Positions 1 to 8,304 of a stretch of DNA of 60,210 nucleotides are shown here, piece by piece; the stretch's first letter is position 1; each line of letters opens with the position of its first letter. A program made the position numbers and the translations under genes. The notes under the pieces are model-generated. The model did not search any database. It was not told the DNA's origin and saw only the letters and a program-made list of their open reading frames with translations. This DNA is from Megasphaera sp. UBA1696 (lineage in GTDB: Bacteria; Bacillota; Negativicutes; Veillonellales; Megasphaeraceae): assembly GCA_002319965.1 (NCBI GenBank), contig DCJQ01000027.1:3164-63373 (forward strand). Direction: 5' to 3'.

Positions 1-325
1 GGAGTTCCCCTTCCAATGCCTGGCTGGATAACGGTTGCCTGCCGGCTGCGTCTACTGGCAAATCTGCGTTCGGGCAGCAGCTCCTGGATGATTTTTCATG
101 TCCGTATTCCATCCTGCCTCTCAGCTTTCAGCAGGTCTCTGTCATGGCGTTCCCGACATTACTTCTTCCATTCAACACTGTTCTGTATTTGTTGTTGTAA
201 TTATACAGCCATCGGCATCAGTAGTCAATATATTATTAAGTATATTTCCATGTTTTATCATTAAGTTAAGTTTTACAAAATGTAATCCCGTTTATTATAA
301 CGTTTAACTTAGAGTAAATAATTAT
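1..325. other. Left-edge stretch with no supportable gene
   Basis: Several short open frames cross this stretch on both strands, but none shows a recognisable motif or a convincing start. A minus-strand frame beginning at 112 runs off the left edge behind a weak purine-rich site and could be the start of a gene lying outside the window; I could not assign it. The right part is AT-rich and carries no clear hairpin. Confidence 0.4.
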
Positions 326-901
326 TTATGCCAAAATATCCGCCACTTTTTGCTGTAAAACAGGTACGACGTCAGCTTTAAACCAGGGGTTTGATGCCTG
401 CCAGCGGAAATTCAGCGGGCTGGGATGGACGATGGGGAAATAATCGGGCAAATAGGCTTCGAAGTTTCTTACCGTTTCGGTCAGATTGCGTCCCTTTCGG
501 CCTTTTAAATAGTAATCCATGGCGTATTTCCCAATCAGTAAGGTCAGAGAAAGGTCCGGCATGAGGTTCAAAATCTCAGGGTGATATTCAGCGGCAATGA
601 ATTTGCGCGGCGGTTTATCACCCGTTTTCGCCTTGCCGGGGTAGTAGAAATCCATGGGCATGATGGAAATGGCGGTTGAGTAGAAAACAGAAGCGTCTAT
701 TCCCATCCAGTCCATCAGGGTTTCCCCGGACTTGTCATGGAAGGGGATGCCCGATTCTTCTACCTTTCGCCCCGGAGCTTGACCGATGATCAAAATCTTG
801 GCTTCTTCGTGAATCTGAAAAATGGGGCCAATCCCCCGTTCCGTATAGTCTTTGTTTCGTTCGTCTTGGCGAAGTTTTTCAATGATGTCCTGCAATTGCA
901 T
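326..901 (-). CDS. Uracil-DNA glycosylase family protein
   Basis: The 191-residue product has the two signatures of the UDG superfamily: a GQAPG motif near residue 41, matching the water-activating loop, and HPSPLN near residue 160, matching the uracil/DNA-binding HPSP loop. It probably excises damaged or deaminated bases from DNA. The subfamily cannot be fixed from the sequence alone; the short length and lack of cysteine Fe-S ligands argue against a family 4 enzyme. The start has a good GGAGGG ribosome site. It stands alone: a terminator separates it from the DUF554 gene upstream. Confidence 0.8.
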   Translation of the reverse strand: MQLQDIIEKLRQDERNKDYTERGIGPIFQIHEEAKILIIGQAPGRKVEESGIPFHDKSGETLMDWMGIDASVFYSTAISIMPMDFYYPGKAKTGDKPPRKFIAAEYHPEILNLMPDLSLTLLIGKYAMDYYLKGRKGRNLTETVRNFEAYLPDYFPIVHPSPLNFRWQASNPWFKADVVPVLQQKVADILA

Positions 902-928
902 GCCGTATTCCCTCCATTCGATAAAAAG

Positions 929-956
929 GCAGAAACCGGATTCCAGATCTCTGCCT
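929..956 (-). terminator. Intrinsic terminator after the DUF554 gene
   Basis: On the minus strand GGCAGA and TCTGCC arms enclose a 16-base loop and are followed by TTTTT. It lies between the DUF554 stop and the start of the glycosylase-like gene. Confidence 0.65.
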
Positions 957-964
957 ACAAAAGA

Positions 965-1642
965 TTATATCAAAAAACTATAGTATATGATGGGTATAAA
1001 TAAGGCCGGTAAAAAATCGGCAACCTTAAATTTCGTCAGTTTAAGCATATTGAGGGCAATGGCCAAGATCATGAGGCAGCCGACGGCATTGAGTTCGCGG
1101 ACGACATCCGGCGTCATCAGCGGCAGTAAGAAGGTCGCCAAAACATAGAATATCGTTTCATAAACAAAGAGGACGAGGCCTACAGGAACGACGCCAATAC
1201 CATATAAGGTGCCGAAGATAAAGGATGATACGGCATCGATAGCACTTTTAAAATACAGTAAGTCGTTGCTCCCTAAAGCGGCCTGAATGGGGCCGATAAT
1301 AGCCATAGCCCCGATGGTTTCCATCATGGACAAGGTCACAAACCCTTTGACGAACCGCGAATCGTCGCCGCGGCTCAAATGCTTTTTAAGGAACTCTCCG
1401 AATTGATTCATCCGGTCTTCAATACCGATGGCCGTCCCGAGAATCGTACCGATAATCATACTGGCCAAGACGAGGAGCATATTCTGGCTCTGGACAGCCC
1501 CTTGGATTCCCATAGCAGCCAGTCCCAGAGCAATGACGCTCAAAACAGCCGTCGTAAATCGTTCAGAAATTCGATTATTCAACCCGACCCCTAAAAGAGC
1601 TCCCAGGGATGAGGTCACTGCATTGACAATAACACCGATCAT
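965..1642 (-). CDS. DUF554 family membrane protein
   Basis: The 225-residue protein is almost entirely hydrophobic, with about six or seven predicted membrane segments, and starts with the family's typical MIGVIVNAVT stretch. DUF554 (YdfK-like) proteins are of unknown function, possibly transporters. A strong AGGAGG site precedes the ATG. It is transcribed alone: the BASS gene upstream ends in its own terminator. Confidence 0.85.
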   Translation of the reverse strand: MIGVIVNAVTSSLGALLGVGLNNRISERFTTAVLSVIALGLAAMGIQGAVQSQNMLLVLASMIIGTILGTAIGIEDRMNQFGEFLKKHLSRGDDSRFVKGFVTLSMMETIGAMAIIGPIQAALGSNDLLYFKSAIDAVSSFIFGTLYGIGVVPVGLVLFVYETIFYVLATFLLPLMTPDVVRELNAVGCLMILAIALNMLKLTKFKVADFLPALFIPIIYYSFLI

Positions 1643-1683
1643 AGATTACCTCCTGACGAAAAAACTATCTTTATTATAGCAAA

Positions 1684-1723
1684 AAAAAAGGTGCTGCCGA
1701 ACATAAAGACAACACCTTTTCTA
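1684..1723 (-). terminator. Intrinsic terminator after the BASS transporter gene
   Basis: On the minus strand an AAAAGGTG ... CACCTTTT hairpin is followed by a run of nine T. It lies directly downstream of the transporter stop codon. Confidence 0.85.
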
Positions 1724-1738
1724 AACAATCTTTGCTCA

Positions 1739-2752
1739 CTACTTATGAGCGGCCGACAAAGCCCCGTTCGCTGCCGGTTCTTCCGCTGCCTCGTAGTCAC
1801 TGTCAAAGCGTTTATTTAAATAATTGACATAGAGATAGGCAAGACCGGCTCCGGAAATATTGTGCCAAGCACTGAAAATAGCACCGGGAACGCCGGCCAT
1901 AGGAAGGGCGGCAAAATGGGTTTTGGCAAGCCCCGTAGCCAAGCCCGAATTCTGCATGCCGACTTCAATGGATACGGCAACCATCTTTTTCCAGCTCATG
2001 CCGCAGAGGTGGCCGATAAAGAATCCCAAGGCATAGCCGAGGCAGTTATGCAGGATGACGACTAACAAGATGAGTCCTGAGCTGTTAAGAATGGAATCAC
2101 GGCTGGCACCGATGATGCCGGCGATGAGGAAAGAAATAGCCATAGCCGAAACAGCCGGAAGATAATCGAGGGCGGCGCCGGCAAGCTTTGGCAGAAAGCG
2201 CTTGACTAAGAGACCCAAGGCAATAGGAACGATGACGATCTGTACGATGGATAAGAACATGCTGACAGGATTAAAGGAAATACGCTGACCGATGATCAGG
2301 TACGTCAAAAGCGGCGTCAAGACCGGAGACAATAAGGTCGAAATACTGGTAATGGTGACCGACAAGGGAACGTCACCCTTACTCATGAAGGTGATGACAT
2401 TGGACGACGTACCTCCCGGGCAGGTCCCGACGAGGACGACGCCTGCCGTCAGGGCCGGATCGAGGCGAAATACGGTTGCCAGGACGAAGGCCAGAAACGG
2501 CATGACGAAATACTGGGCGCAGACGCCGAAAAATACGTCCTTAGGCTGCTTCAAAACGAGGACGAAGTCGCTGGCACTCATAGTCATGCCCATGCCAAAC
2601 ATGATAATGCCTAAGAGAACCGACAAGACAGAAATGCCGCCGACATGGCCTAAAACCCAAGAAAAACTGGTCGGCATCGTAAGGCCGATGATGAGAAAGA
2701 TGATGGCGATGACGCCAAAAAACTTACCGATGAGCGCACAAACCTGTTTCAT
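1739..2752 (-). CDS. Bile acid:sodium symporter (BASS) family transporter
   Basis: The 337-residue integral membrane protein has about nine or ten hydrophobic segments and the family's 'GVVLVGTCPGGTSSNV' signature near residues 103-118. BASS proteins import organic anions with sodium; bacterial members carry bile acids, pantoate or other keto/hydroxy acids. It sits just downstream of ilvD, so a keto acid related to branched-chain or pantothenate metabolism is a possible substrate, but this rests on position only. A hairpin separates it from ilvD, so it may be a separate transcript. Confidence 0.85.
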   Translation of the reverse strand: MKQVCALIGKFFGVIAIIFLIIGLTMPTSFSWVLGHVGGISVLSVLLGIIMFGMGMTMSASDFVLVLKQPKDVFFGVCAQYFVMPFLAFVLATVFRLDPALTAGVVLVGTCPGGTSSNVITFMSKGDVPLSVTITSISTLLSPVLTPLLTYLIIGQRISFNPVSMFLSIVQIVIVPIALGLLVKRFLPKLAGAALDYLPAVSAMAISFLIAGIIGASRDSILNSSGLILLVVILHNCLGYALGFFIGHLCGMSWKKMVAVSIEVGMQNSGLATGLAKTHFAALPMAGVPGAIFSAWHNISGAGLAYLYVNYLNKRFDSDYEAAEEPAANGALSAAHK

Positions 2753-2794
2753 AATAAGCCCCTTTTCATATCATTTTATATTCAGATAAAATAA

Positions 2795-2850
2795 ATCTCC
2801 TGCTCCCCATTCCCTGCGCAGCATAGGCGAAGGGCACGGAAGCAGGAGAT
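2795..2850 (-). terminator. Probable terminator after ilvD
   Basis: Perfect 10-base arms (ATCTCCTGCT / AGCAGGAGAT) lie 36 bases apart directly after the ilvD stop, with a T-rich stretch on the minus-strand 3' side. The loop is longer than usual, but position and arms fit the end of the ilv operon. Confidence 0.6.
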
Positions 2851-2861
2851 AGACTTCATTC

Positions 2862-4514
2862 TTACTGCATGACGGCGCCGGTATTGGCCGACGTAACAAG
2901 CTTAGCATACCGTGACAGGTATCCCGTCTTGACCTTCGGTTCCGGCTGCTTCCATGCCGCTCGGCGTTTAGCGAGTTCTTCATCACTGACTTCCAGTTCC
3001 AATTTCCGATTCGGGATGTCGATGGAAATGGTGTCGCCGTCGTGAACCAAAGCCAAGGGGCCGCCTTCCATCGCTTCCGGTGAAATGTGGCCGATGCAGG
3101 CACCGCGGCTGGCACCGCTGAAGCGGCCATCGGTCAAGAGAGCTACTTTCAAGCCCATGCCGGTGATGACGGCCGTCGGATTGAGCATTTCCCGCATGCC
3201 CGGCCCTCCCTTGGGCCCTTCGTAGCGGATGACGACGACGTGCCCTTCTTTGATATCGCCGCGGATGATGGCTTCGATAGCATCTTCTTCGGCATCGTAG
3301 CACTTGGCCGTTCCCTTATAGACCAAGAGGTCTTCATCGACGGCACTTTCTTTGATAACCGATCCTAAGGGCGCTAAATTCCCTTTAAGGACAGCGATGC
3401 CCCCTTTATTCATATAGGCATTGTCGACAGAGTGGATGACATCCCGATTGAGGACTTCCGCATCTTTAATGCGGTCGCCGACGGTGCCGGTAATAGTCTT
3501 GGCGTCGGTGTGAATCAGACCCAATTTAGAAACTTCCTTCATGACGGCGCAGATGCCGCCGGCTTCGTCGAGGTCCTGCATGTGATAAGTCCCGCCGGGG
3601 CTCATCTTGCAGATATAGGCAGCCTTGCGGCTGATGGCATCGAACTCGTCGAGGGACAGCTGTACCCCCGCTTCATGGGCAATGGCCGGAAGGTGCAGAG
3701 CCGTATTGGTAGAACCGCCGATAGCCATGTCGACGGCAATGGCGTTTTCAAAGGCTTCGAGGGTCATGATATCCCGCGGCTTCACGTCACGGCGGACAAG
3801 GTCCAAGACGACTTCACCGGCTTTTTTCGCCAGCATGCGGCGAAGGCCCGTATAAGCAGCGGGAATCGTCCCGTTGCCGGGAAGGCCCATACCCAAGACC
3901 TCGGTCATACAGTTCATGGTGTTGGCCGTAAATAAGCCGGAGCAGGATCCGCATCCCGGGCAGGCGTGAAATTCCATTTCGTGCATTTCTTCAGCTGTCA
4001 TCTGGCCGGACTCGACCTTACCGGCGGCTTCAAACATCGTGCTGACACTGATATTCCGGCCCTTATAACGACCGGCCAGCATGGGACCGCCGCTGACGAC
4101 GACAGTCGGGATGTTGAGTCTACCGGCTGCCATGAGCATGGCCGGCACGATTTTATCGCAATTCGGGATGAGGACCAAACCGTCAAAGGCATGAGCCGTG
4201 GCTACGGCTTCGATGGAATCGCAGATCAACTCGCGGCTTGAAAGGGAAAAACTCATCCCCCGATGCCCCATGGCGATGCCGTCACAGACACCGATAGACG
4301 GAAATTCGATAGGCGTACCGCCGGCAGCGGCTACACCGAGTTTAACGGCCTGGGCAATTTCGCCTAAGTGGACGTGTCCCGGAATAATTTCATTAAAGGC
4401 ATTACAGATGCCGATCAAGGGCTTCTTCAAGTCCTCGTCACTATAGCCCATGGCATGGAACAAACTGCGATGGGCCGTTCGGGTAACCCCTTTTTTTACA
4501 ACATCACTGCGCAT
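2862..4514 (-). CDS. ilvD: Dihydroxy-acid dehydratase
   Basis: IlvD removes water from 2,3-dihydroxy-isovalerate or -methylvalerate to give the keto acid precursors of valine, leucine and isoleucine. The 550-residue length is normal. Fe-S ligand motifs are visible: CDKIVPAM near residue 119 and ACPGCGSCSG near residue 184, and the C-terminal 'GRFSGASRG' is typical. It is the last gene of ilvC-ilvB-ilvN-ilvD, 46 bases after ilvN, and so probably under the T-box upstream of ilvC. The start is preceded by AGAGGA. Confidence 0.97.
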   Translation of the reverse strand: MRSDVVKKGVTRTAHRSLFHAMGYSDEDLKKPLIGICNAFNEIIPGHVHLGEIAQAVKLGVAAAGGTPIEFPSIGVCDGIAMGHRGMSFSLSSRELICDSIEAVATAHAFDGLVLIPNCDKIVPAMLMAAGRLNIPTVVVSGGPMLAGRYKGRNISVSTMFEAAGKVESGQMTAEEMHEMEFHACPGCGSCSGLFTANTMNCMTEVLGMGLPGNGTIPAAYTGLRRMLAKKAGEVVLDLVRRDVKPRDIMTLEAFENAIAVDMAIGGSTNTALHLPAIAHEAGVQLSLDEFDAISRKAAYICKMSPGGTYHMQDLDEAGGICAVMKEVSKLGLIHTDAKTITGTVGDRIKDAEVLNRDVIHSVDNAYMNKGGIAVLKGNLAPLGSVIKESAVDEDLLVYKGTAKCYDAEEDAIEAIIRGDIKEGHVVVIRYEGPKGGPGMREMLNPTAVITGMGLKVALLTDGRFSGASRGACIGHISPEAMEGGPLALVHDGDTISIDIPNRKLELEVSDEELAKRRAAWKQPEPKVKTGYLSRYAKLVTSANTGAVMQ

Positions 4515-4560
4515 ATAGTATTCATCCTCTCTTTATGCCGTACTGGCAGCAGCATATCTA

Positions 4561-5064
4561 TTACATATCCTTCACGGCCGTTTCCCCTCGAGAGAGAGAA
4601 ATCTGGCCCGTCCGGGCAATTTCAATGATTTCATAGTCTTTCAACATTTCAAGCAAGGCTTCAATGCGATCTTCCCGGCCTGTAATGCGCATAGTCAGCG
4701 AATGTCGCTGGACATCGACAATCTTAGCCTTGAACAAATTCGCAATATTGGTCAATTCTTCCCGGATTTCGGGCGTCAGACTCCGTATCTTAATCATGGC
4801 CAGTTCATAACTGACAAAGGGGGCGTCATCAAGGTTTACAACCTTGATGACGTCGATGAGTTTTGCCAGTTGATTAACGGCTTGGTCGAGTTCCCATCGG
4901 TTTTCGACAGACACGACGATATTGATGCGGGTCACATCGGATTCCTCCGTGTACCCGGCGTTAATACATTCAATATTAATGGCTCTGCGGCTGATGAGGC
5001 CGGCGACGTGTGTCAGTACGCCGGGCTTATTGTCGCAAAGCAGTGCCAGGTGCTGTTTCGTCAC
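4561..5064 (-). CDS. ilvN: Acetolactate synthase small (regulatory) subunit
   Basis: The 167-residue protein begins with an ACT domain (residues 3-75, with DNKPGVLTHVAG) and ends with the ALS small-subunit C-terminal domain. It activates the IlvB catalytic subunit and gives valine feedback inhibition. The start is a GTG overlapping the ilvB stop (GTGA), with a GGGAGGTG ribosome site inside ilvB, which implies translational coupling and matched subunit amounts. Confidence 0.95.
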   Translation of the reverse strand: MTKQHLALLCDNKPGVLTHVAGLISRRAINIECINAGYTEESDVTRINIVVSVENRWELDQAVNQLAKLIDVIKVVNLDDAPFVSYELAMIKIRSLTPEIREELTNIANLFKAKIVDVQRHSLTMRITGREDRIEALLEMLKDYEIIEIARTGQISLSRGETAVKDM

Positions 5065-6758
5065 TGGGCTTCACCTCCCAATACCATTTGATCCAATCGT
5101 TTTCCGCCAGGAACCATGGGATACACATTTTCATCCGGCGGAATGAATACATCAAGCAGGGCCGGTCCTTCCGTATGGAATAACCGGGATACGGCATCAT
5201 CCAATTTTTCCGGACTGCGGACACCGGAGCCGGGAACACCCATCGCACTTGAGAGGGCCGTCAAATCCGGATTGTCGGCAATGACCGACTGCGAACAGTG
5301 ACCACTGTAGAACATACGCTGCCACTGATTGACCATGCCCAAGACGTTATTGTGGAGAACGACGACTTTGACGTCGATACCATACTTATGGAGGGTCGCA
5401 AATTCCTGACAGTTCATCATGATACTGCCGTCGCCGGTAAAGAGGACGACCGTAGATCCGGGACAGCCGATTTTAGCACCCATAGCTGCCGGAAGGCCGT
5501 ACCCCATCGTCCCCAGTCCTCCGGAGGTAACGAAGTGCCGCGGTTTATTCAGGTTGAAGAACTGAGCCGACCACATTTGATGTTGGCCGACGTCCGTAAC
5601 GATGATCGTATCCTCATCGGTCGCAGCCTGAACGGCATTAAAAATCGCCTGCGGAGAGATAGTTCCCTCCAGATGACGAGTCGCAAAGGGATGAGCTTTC
5701 TTCATGGACAAAACGACGTGCCGCCACCCTTCATATCTTTCATAAAGGGACTGTCCATAAGGCTTCAGTCCTTCGCAGAGACGCGGCAGGGACCAGCGAA
5801 GATCGGCGTTGACGCTGATATCGGCATGGACGATCTTATTGATTTCAACCTTATCGATATCGAAGTGGACGATGGTTGCCTGCGGCGCAAAATTTGCAGC
5901 GTCGCCGGTAACGCGGTCATCAAAGCGGACGCCGACGGCAAGGAGCAAATCACACTGGGTAACGGCCATATTGGCGGCGTAAGAACCATGCATGCCGACC
6001 ATTCCCAAGTGGCAGTCCCAATCATCGGGAATACTCCCCTTGCCCATGAGCGTCGTTACGACCGGTATTCCGAGCTGCTGCACGACAGTGCGCAGGGGTT
6101 CTGCCATTTCCGATAAGATGACACCACCGCCGGTAAGGAGGACCGGCCGTTTGGCCTTAGCCAAGGCCTTAACGGCACGAACCACATCGCCTTGGCAGCC
6201 TTCCTGATGGCCGCTGTAACCTCTAAGGTGAACATCCTTTGGATATTCAAATTCAAAGGACGTGTCGAAGACATCTTTGGCAATGTCGACTAGGACCGGT
6301 CCCGGTCGGCCTGTCGAAGCAATGTAAAAGGCCTCCTTCAAGACCCGCGGCAGTTCTTTGACGTCCTTTACGAGATAATTGTGCTTGGTAATGGGCGTTG
6401 TGATGCCGGAAATGTCCGCTTCTTGAAAGGAGTCGCGGCCGATGAGGGGCGTCGCGACCTGACCGCTGATGATAACCAGGGGAATAGAATCCATATTGGC
6501 CGTCGCAATGCCGGTCACCATGTTGCAGACTCCCGGTCCGGAAGTTGCAAAGCAGACTCCGGTGCGCCCCGTCACTCGAGCATAACCGTCGGCAGCGTGA
6601 ACAGCTCCCTGTTCATGTCCCGTCAAAATATGAGGGAACTGCGCTTTATATAATTCGTCGTATAAGGTTAGGACGGCTCCGCCGGGATAGCCGAATACGA
6701 CATCTACACCTTCTCGCTTTAAGCATTCAAGGACAGCTTGTGCTCCGGTCATGTTCAT
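5061..6758 (-). CDS. ilvB: Acetolactate synthase large (catalytic) subunit
   Basis: IlvB is a thiamine diphosphate enzyme that condenses two pyruvates to acetolactate, or pyruvate and 2-oxobutyrate to acetohydroxybutyrate. The roughly 565 residues show the three expected domains: an N-terminal PYR domain with the FGYPGG motif and catalytic Glu in 'TGHEQGA', a central domain, and a PP domain with the GDGSIMMN ThDP-binding motif. I place the start at the ATG eight bases after GAGG rather than at the GTG three codons earlier, which overlaps the ribosome site. It follows ilvC by 55 bases. Confidence 0.96.
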   Translation of the reverse strand: MNMTGAQAVLECLKREGVDVVFGYPGGAVLTLYDELYKAQFPHILTGHEQGAVHAADGYARVTGRTGVCFATSGPGVCNMVTGIATANMDSIPLVIISGQVATPLIGRDSFQEADISGITTPITKHNYLVKDVKELPRVLKEAFYIASTGRPGPVLVDIAKDVFDTSFEFEYPKDVHLRGYSGHQEGCQGDVVRAVKALAKAKRPVLLTGGGVILSEMAEPLRTVVQQLGIPVVTTLMGKGSIPDDWDCHLGMVGMHGSYAANMAVTQCDLLLAVGVRFDDRVTGDAANFAPQATIVHFDIDKVEINKIVHADISVNADLRWSLPRLCEGLKPYGQSLYERYEGWRHVVLSMKKAHPFATRHLEGTISPQAIFNAVQAATDEDTIIVTDVGQHQMWSAQFFNLNKPRHFVTSGGLGTMGYGLPAAMGAKIGCPGSTVVLFTGDGSIMMNCQEFATLHKYGIDVKVVVLHNNVLGMVNQWQRMFYSGHCSQSVIADNPDLTALSSAMGVPGSGVRSPEKLDDAVSRLFHTEGPALLDVFIPPDENVYPMVPGGKRLDQMVLGGEAQ

Positions 6759-6813
6759 TCTATTCACCTCGTTATCATGTCATTAAGAGCATGGCCCATA
6801 GGCCATGGAGAAA

Positions 6814-7824
6814 TTAGTCGTTCTGGTCGTTGCTGTGGAGCCAGGGCATCATGGCGCGGAGCTTTTCGCCGACCTGTTCGAGGGGATGTTCCGCGTGCTG
6901 ACGACGCATAGCCAAGAAATGAGCCCGGCCGCCGGCCTTGTTTTCGAGGAGCCAATCTTTGGCAAAGGCCCCGGACTGGATATCGTTGAGGACGTCTTTC
7001 ATAGCCTTCTTCGAATCCTGGGTTACGACGCGGGGGCCGGCCGTATAGTCACCGTATTCAGCCGTATCACTGATGGATTTACGCATCTTGGCCATGCCGC
7101 CTTCATACATGAGGTCGACGATCAACTTCATTTCATGGAAGGTTTCAAAGTAAGCGATTTCCGGCTGATAACCTGCTTCGCAAAGGGTTTCAAAACCGTT
7201 GGTGATGAGCTGGCAGATACCGCCGCAGAGAACGGCCTGTTCGCCAAAGAGGTCTGTTTCCGTTTCTTCCTGGAAGGTCGTCTGGATAACGCCGGCCCGG
7301 GTGCCGCCGATACCGCGGGCGTAAGCCAAGGCGAGATCGAAACAAGTTCCCGTTGCATCCTGTTCAACAGCGAATACGTCGGGGACGCCGCCGCCTTCTA
7401 CAAAGGTACGACGAACGAGGTGACCCGGGCCCTTAGGGGCCACCATGAAGACATCGACGTCAGCCGGCGGTACGATCTGTTTAAAGTGAACGTTAAAGCC
7501 GTGGGCAAAAGCAAGAGCACTGCCGGATTTTAAATTCGGAGCGATTTCAGAAGCATAGACATCCGCCTGTTTTTCATCCGGAATGAGGACCATGGTAACG
7601 TCCGCTTCTTTAACGGCTTCGGCAACAGTCTTGACTTCAAGGCCGGCTTTTTTCGCTTTTTCGACAGATTTACTGCCTTCATACAGACCGACGACGACGT
7701 CTACGCCGCTTTCTTTCAAATTCAAGGCATGGGCATGACCCTGGCTGCCATAACCGACGACAGCTACCTTCTTACCTCTCATGACATCCCAATTTACATC
7801 TTGATCATAAAAAACCTTTGCCAT
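6814..7824 (-). CDS. ilvC: Ketol-acid reductoisomerase
   Basis: IlvC isomerises and reduces acetolactate or acetohydroxybutyrate with NADPH and magnesium. The 336-residue product is the short class I form. It has the nucleotide loop GYGSQGHAHALNL near residue 25 and the acidic metal-binding residues of the C-terminal knotted domain ('DLFGEQAVLCGG', 'ETFHEMKLIVDL'). The start is the ATG of MAKVFYDQD, behind AAAGGAG; a longer in-frame extension upstream is part of the T-box leader. First gene of the operon. Confidence 0.97.
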   Translation of the reverse strand: MAKVFYDQDVNWDVMRGKKVAVVGYGSQGHAHALNLKESGVDVVVGLYEGSKSVEKAKKAGLEVKTVAEAVKEADVTMVLIPDEKQADVYASEIAPNLKSGSALAFAHGFNVHFKQIVPPADVDVFMVAPKGPGHLVRRTFVEGGGVPDVFAVEQDATGTCFDLALAYARGIGGTRAGVIQTTFQEETETDLFGEQAVLCGGICQLITNGFETLCEAGYQPEIAYFETFHEMKLIVDLMYEGGMAKMRKSISDTAEYGDYTAGPRVVTQDSKKAMKDVLNDIQSGAFAKDWLLENKAGGRAHFLAMRRQHAEHPLEQVGEKLRAMMPWLHSNDQND

Positions 7825-7896
7825 AATAACATCGCTCCTTTGAGTATAAAATAATTTATTCTCGTTGGAATTTAGAGATGCGTCGAAAGAGGTAAC

Positions 7897-8165
7897 AAAA
7901 AAACTCCTATCCCTATGAGGGACGGAGTTTTTATTCCGCGATACCACCCTGATTCCCGGCTCATTGCTGCGCCAGGCTCTCTACAACGTACCAACATACG
8001 CGTTTCCTATAACGTGGAAAAGTCGTCAGTGCTTAGTATACTTCAGCACTTCTCTTCAGGGATGATTTTCAATCGATCTTCACTATCGGCTCGCACCACC
8101 CGCCGACTCTCTGAAAGTATCCGAAGGACCTACTCTTTCCCGTCATCAGATTTTACCATATGCTT
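7897..8165 (-). promoter_or_regulatory. T-box riboswitch, isoleucine specifier, upstream of ilvC
   Basis: The minus strand carries the conserved T-box core AGGGTGGTATCGCG (about 7936-7949), which pairs with the acceptor end of uncharged tRNA. It is followed by a terminator with AAAAACTCC / GGAGTTTTT arms (7897-7932). In Stem I the context GAAA-ATC-A-TCC matches the known placement of the specifier codon, giving ATC (8064-8066), an isoleucine codon. The AG bulge and distal loop (GGTGGTGCGAGCC) are also present. Isoleucine starvation should therefore let transcription into ilvCBND. Confidence 0.93.
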
Positions 8166-8209
8166 TTGCGAGCCCTTATCAGTTCGGCTCGTTTGAAAAG
8201 CTTGAACAC

Positions 8210-8238
8210 ATTCTACAAAATGCAGCCTCGTTTGTCAA
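8210..8238 (-). promoter_or_regulatory. Promoter of the ilv T-box transcript
   Basis: TTGACA (8238-8233) and TAGAAT (8215-8210) are separated by exactly 17 bases, about 45 bases before the first T-box element. A near-consensus housekeeping promoter. Confidence 0.85.
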
Positions 8239-8281
8239 TGATTTTTTTGAAATTAATTTGAAATTCTTTAGTTAAACGCTT

Positions 8282-8304
8282 GACTTCCTAATATTTTTAG
8301 GAGT
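8282..8304 (-). terminator. Weak hairpin at the end of the DUF815 gene
   Basis: GACTCCTA and TTAGGAAGTC form an imperfect hairpin overlapping the stop codon region, but no long T-run follows. Possible transcription end before the ilv promoter. Confidence 0.35.

Noticed and set aside
1..264. Plus-strand open frames at the left edge
   Set aside because: Composition is unlike the neighbouring proteins (many Ser, Cys, Phe, Arg without pattern), and no ribosome site or motif supports them.
3432..3935. Plus-strand open frames inside ilvD and ilvB
   Set aside because: They are antisense shadows of well-supported enzymes with no family motifs or ribosome sites.
7825..7947. Longer IlvC N-terminus
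   Set aside because: The extension lies inside the T-box terminator region and has no ribosome site; MAKVFYDQD matches the family start.
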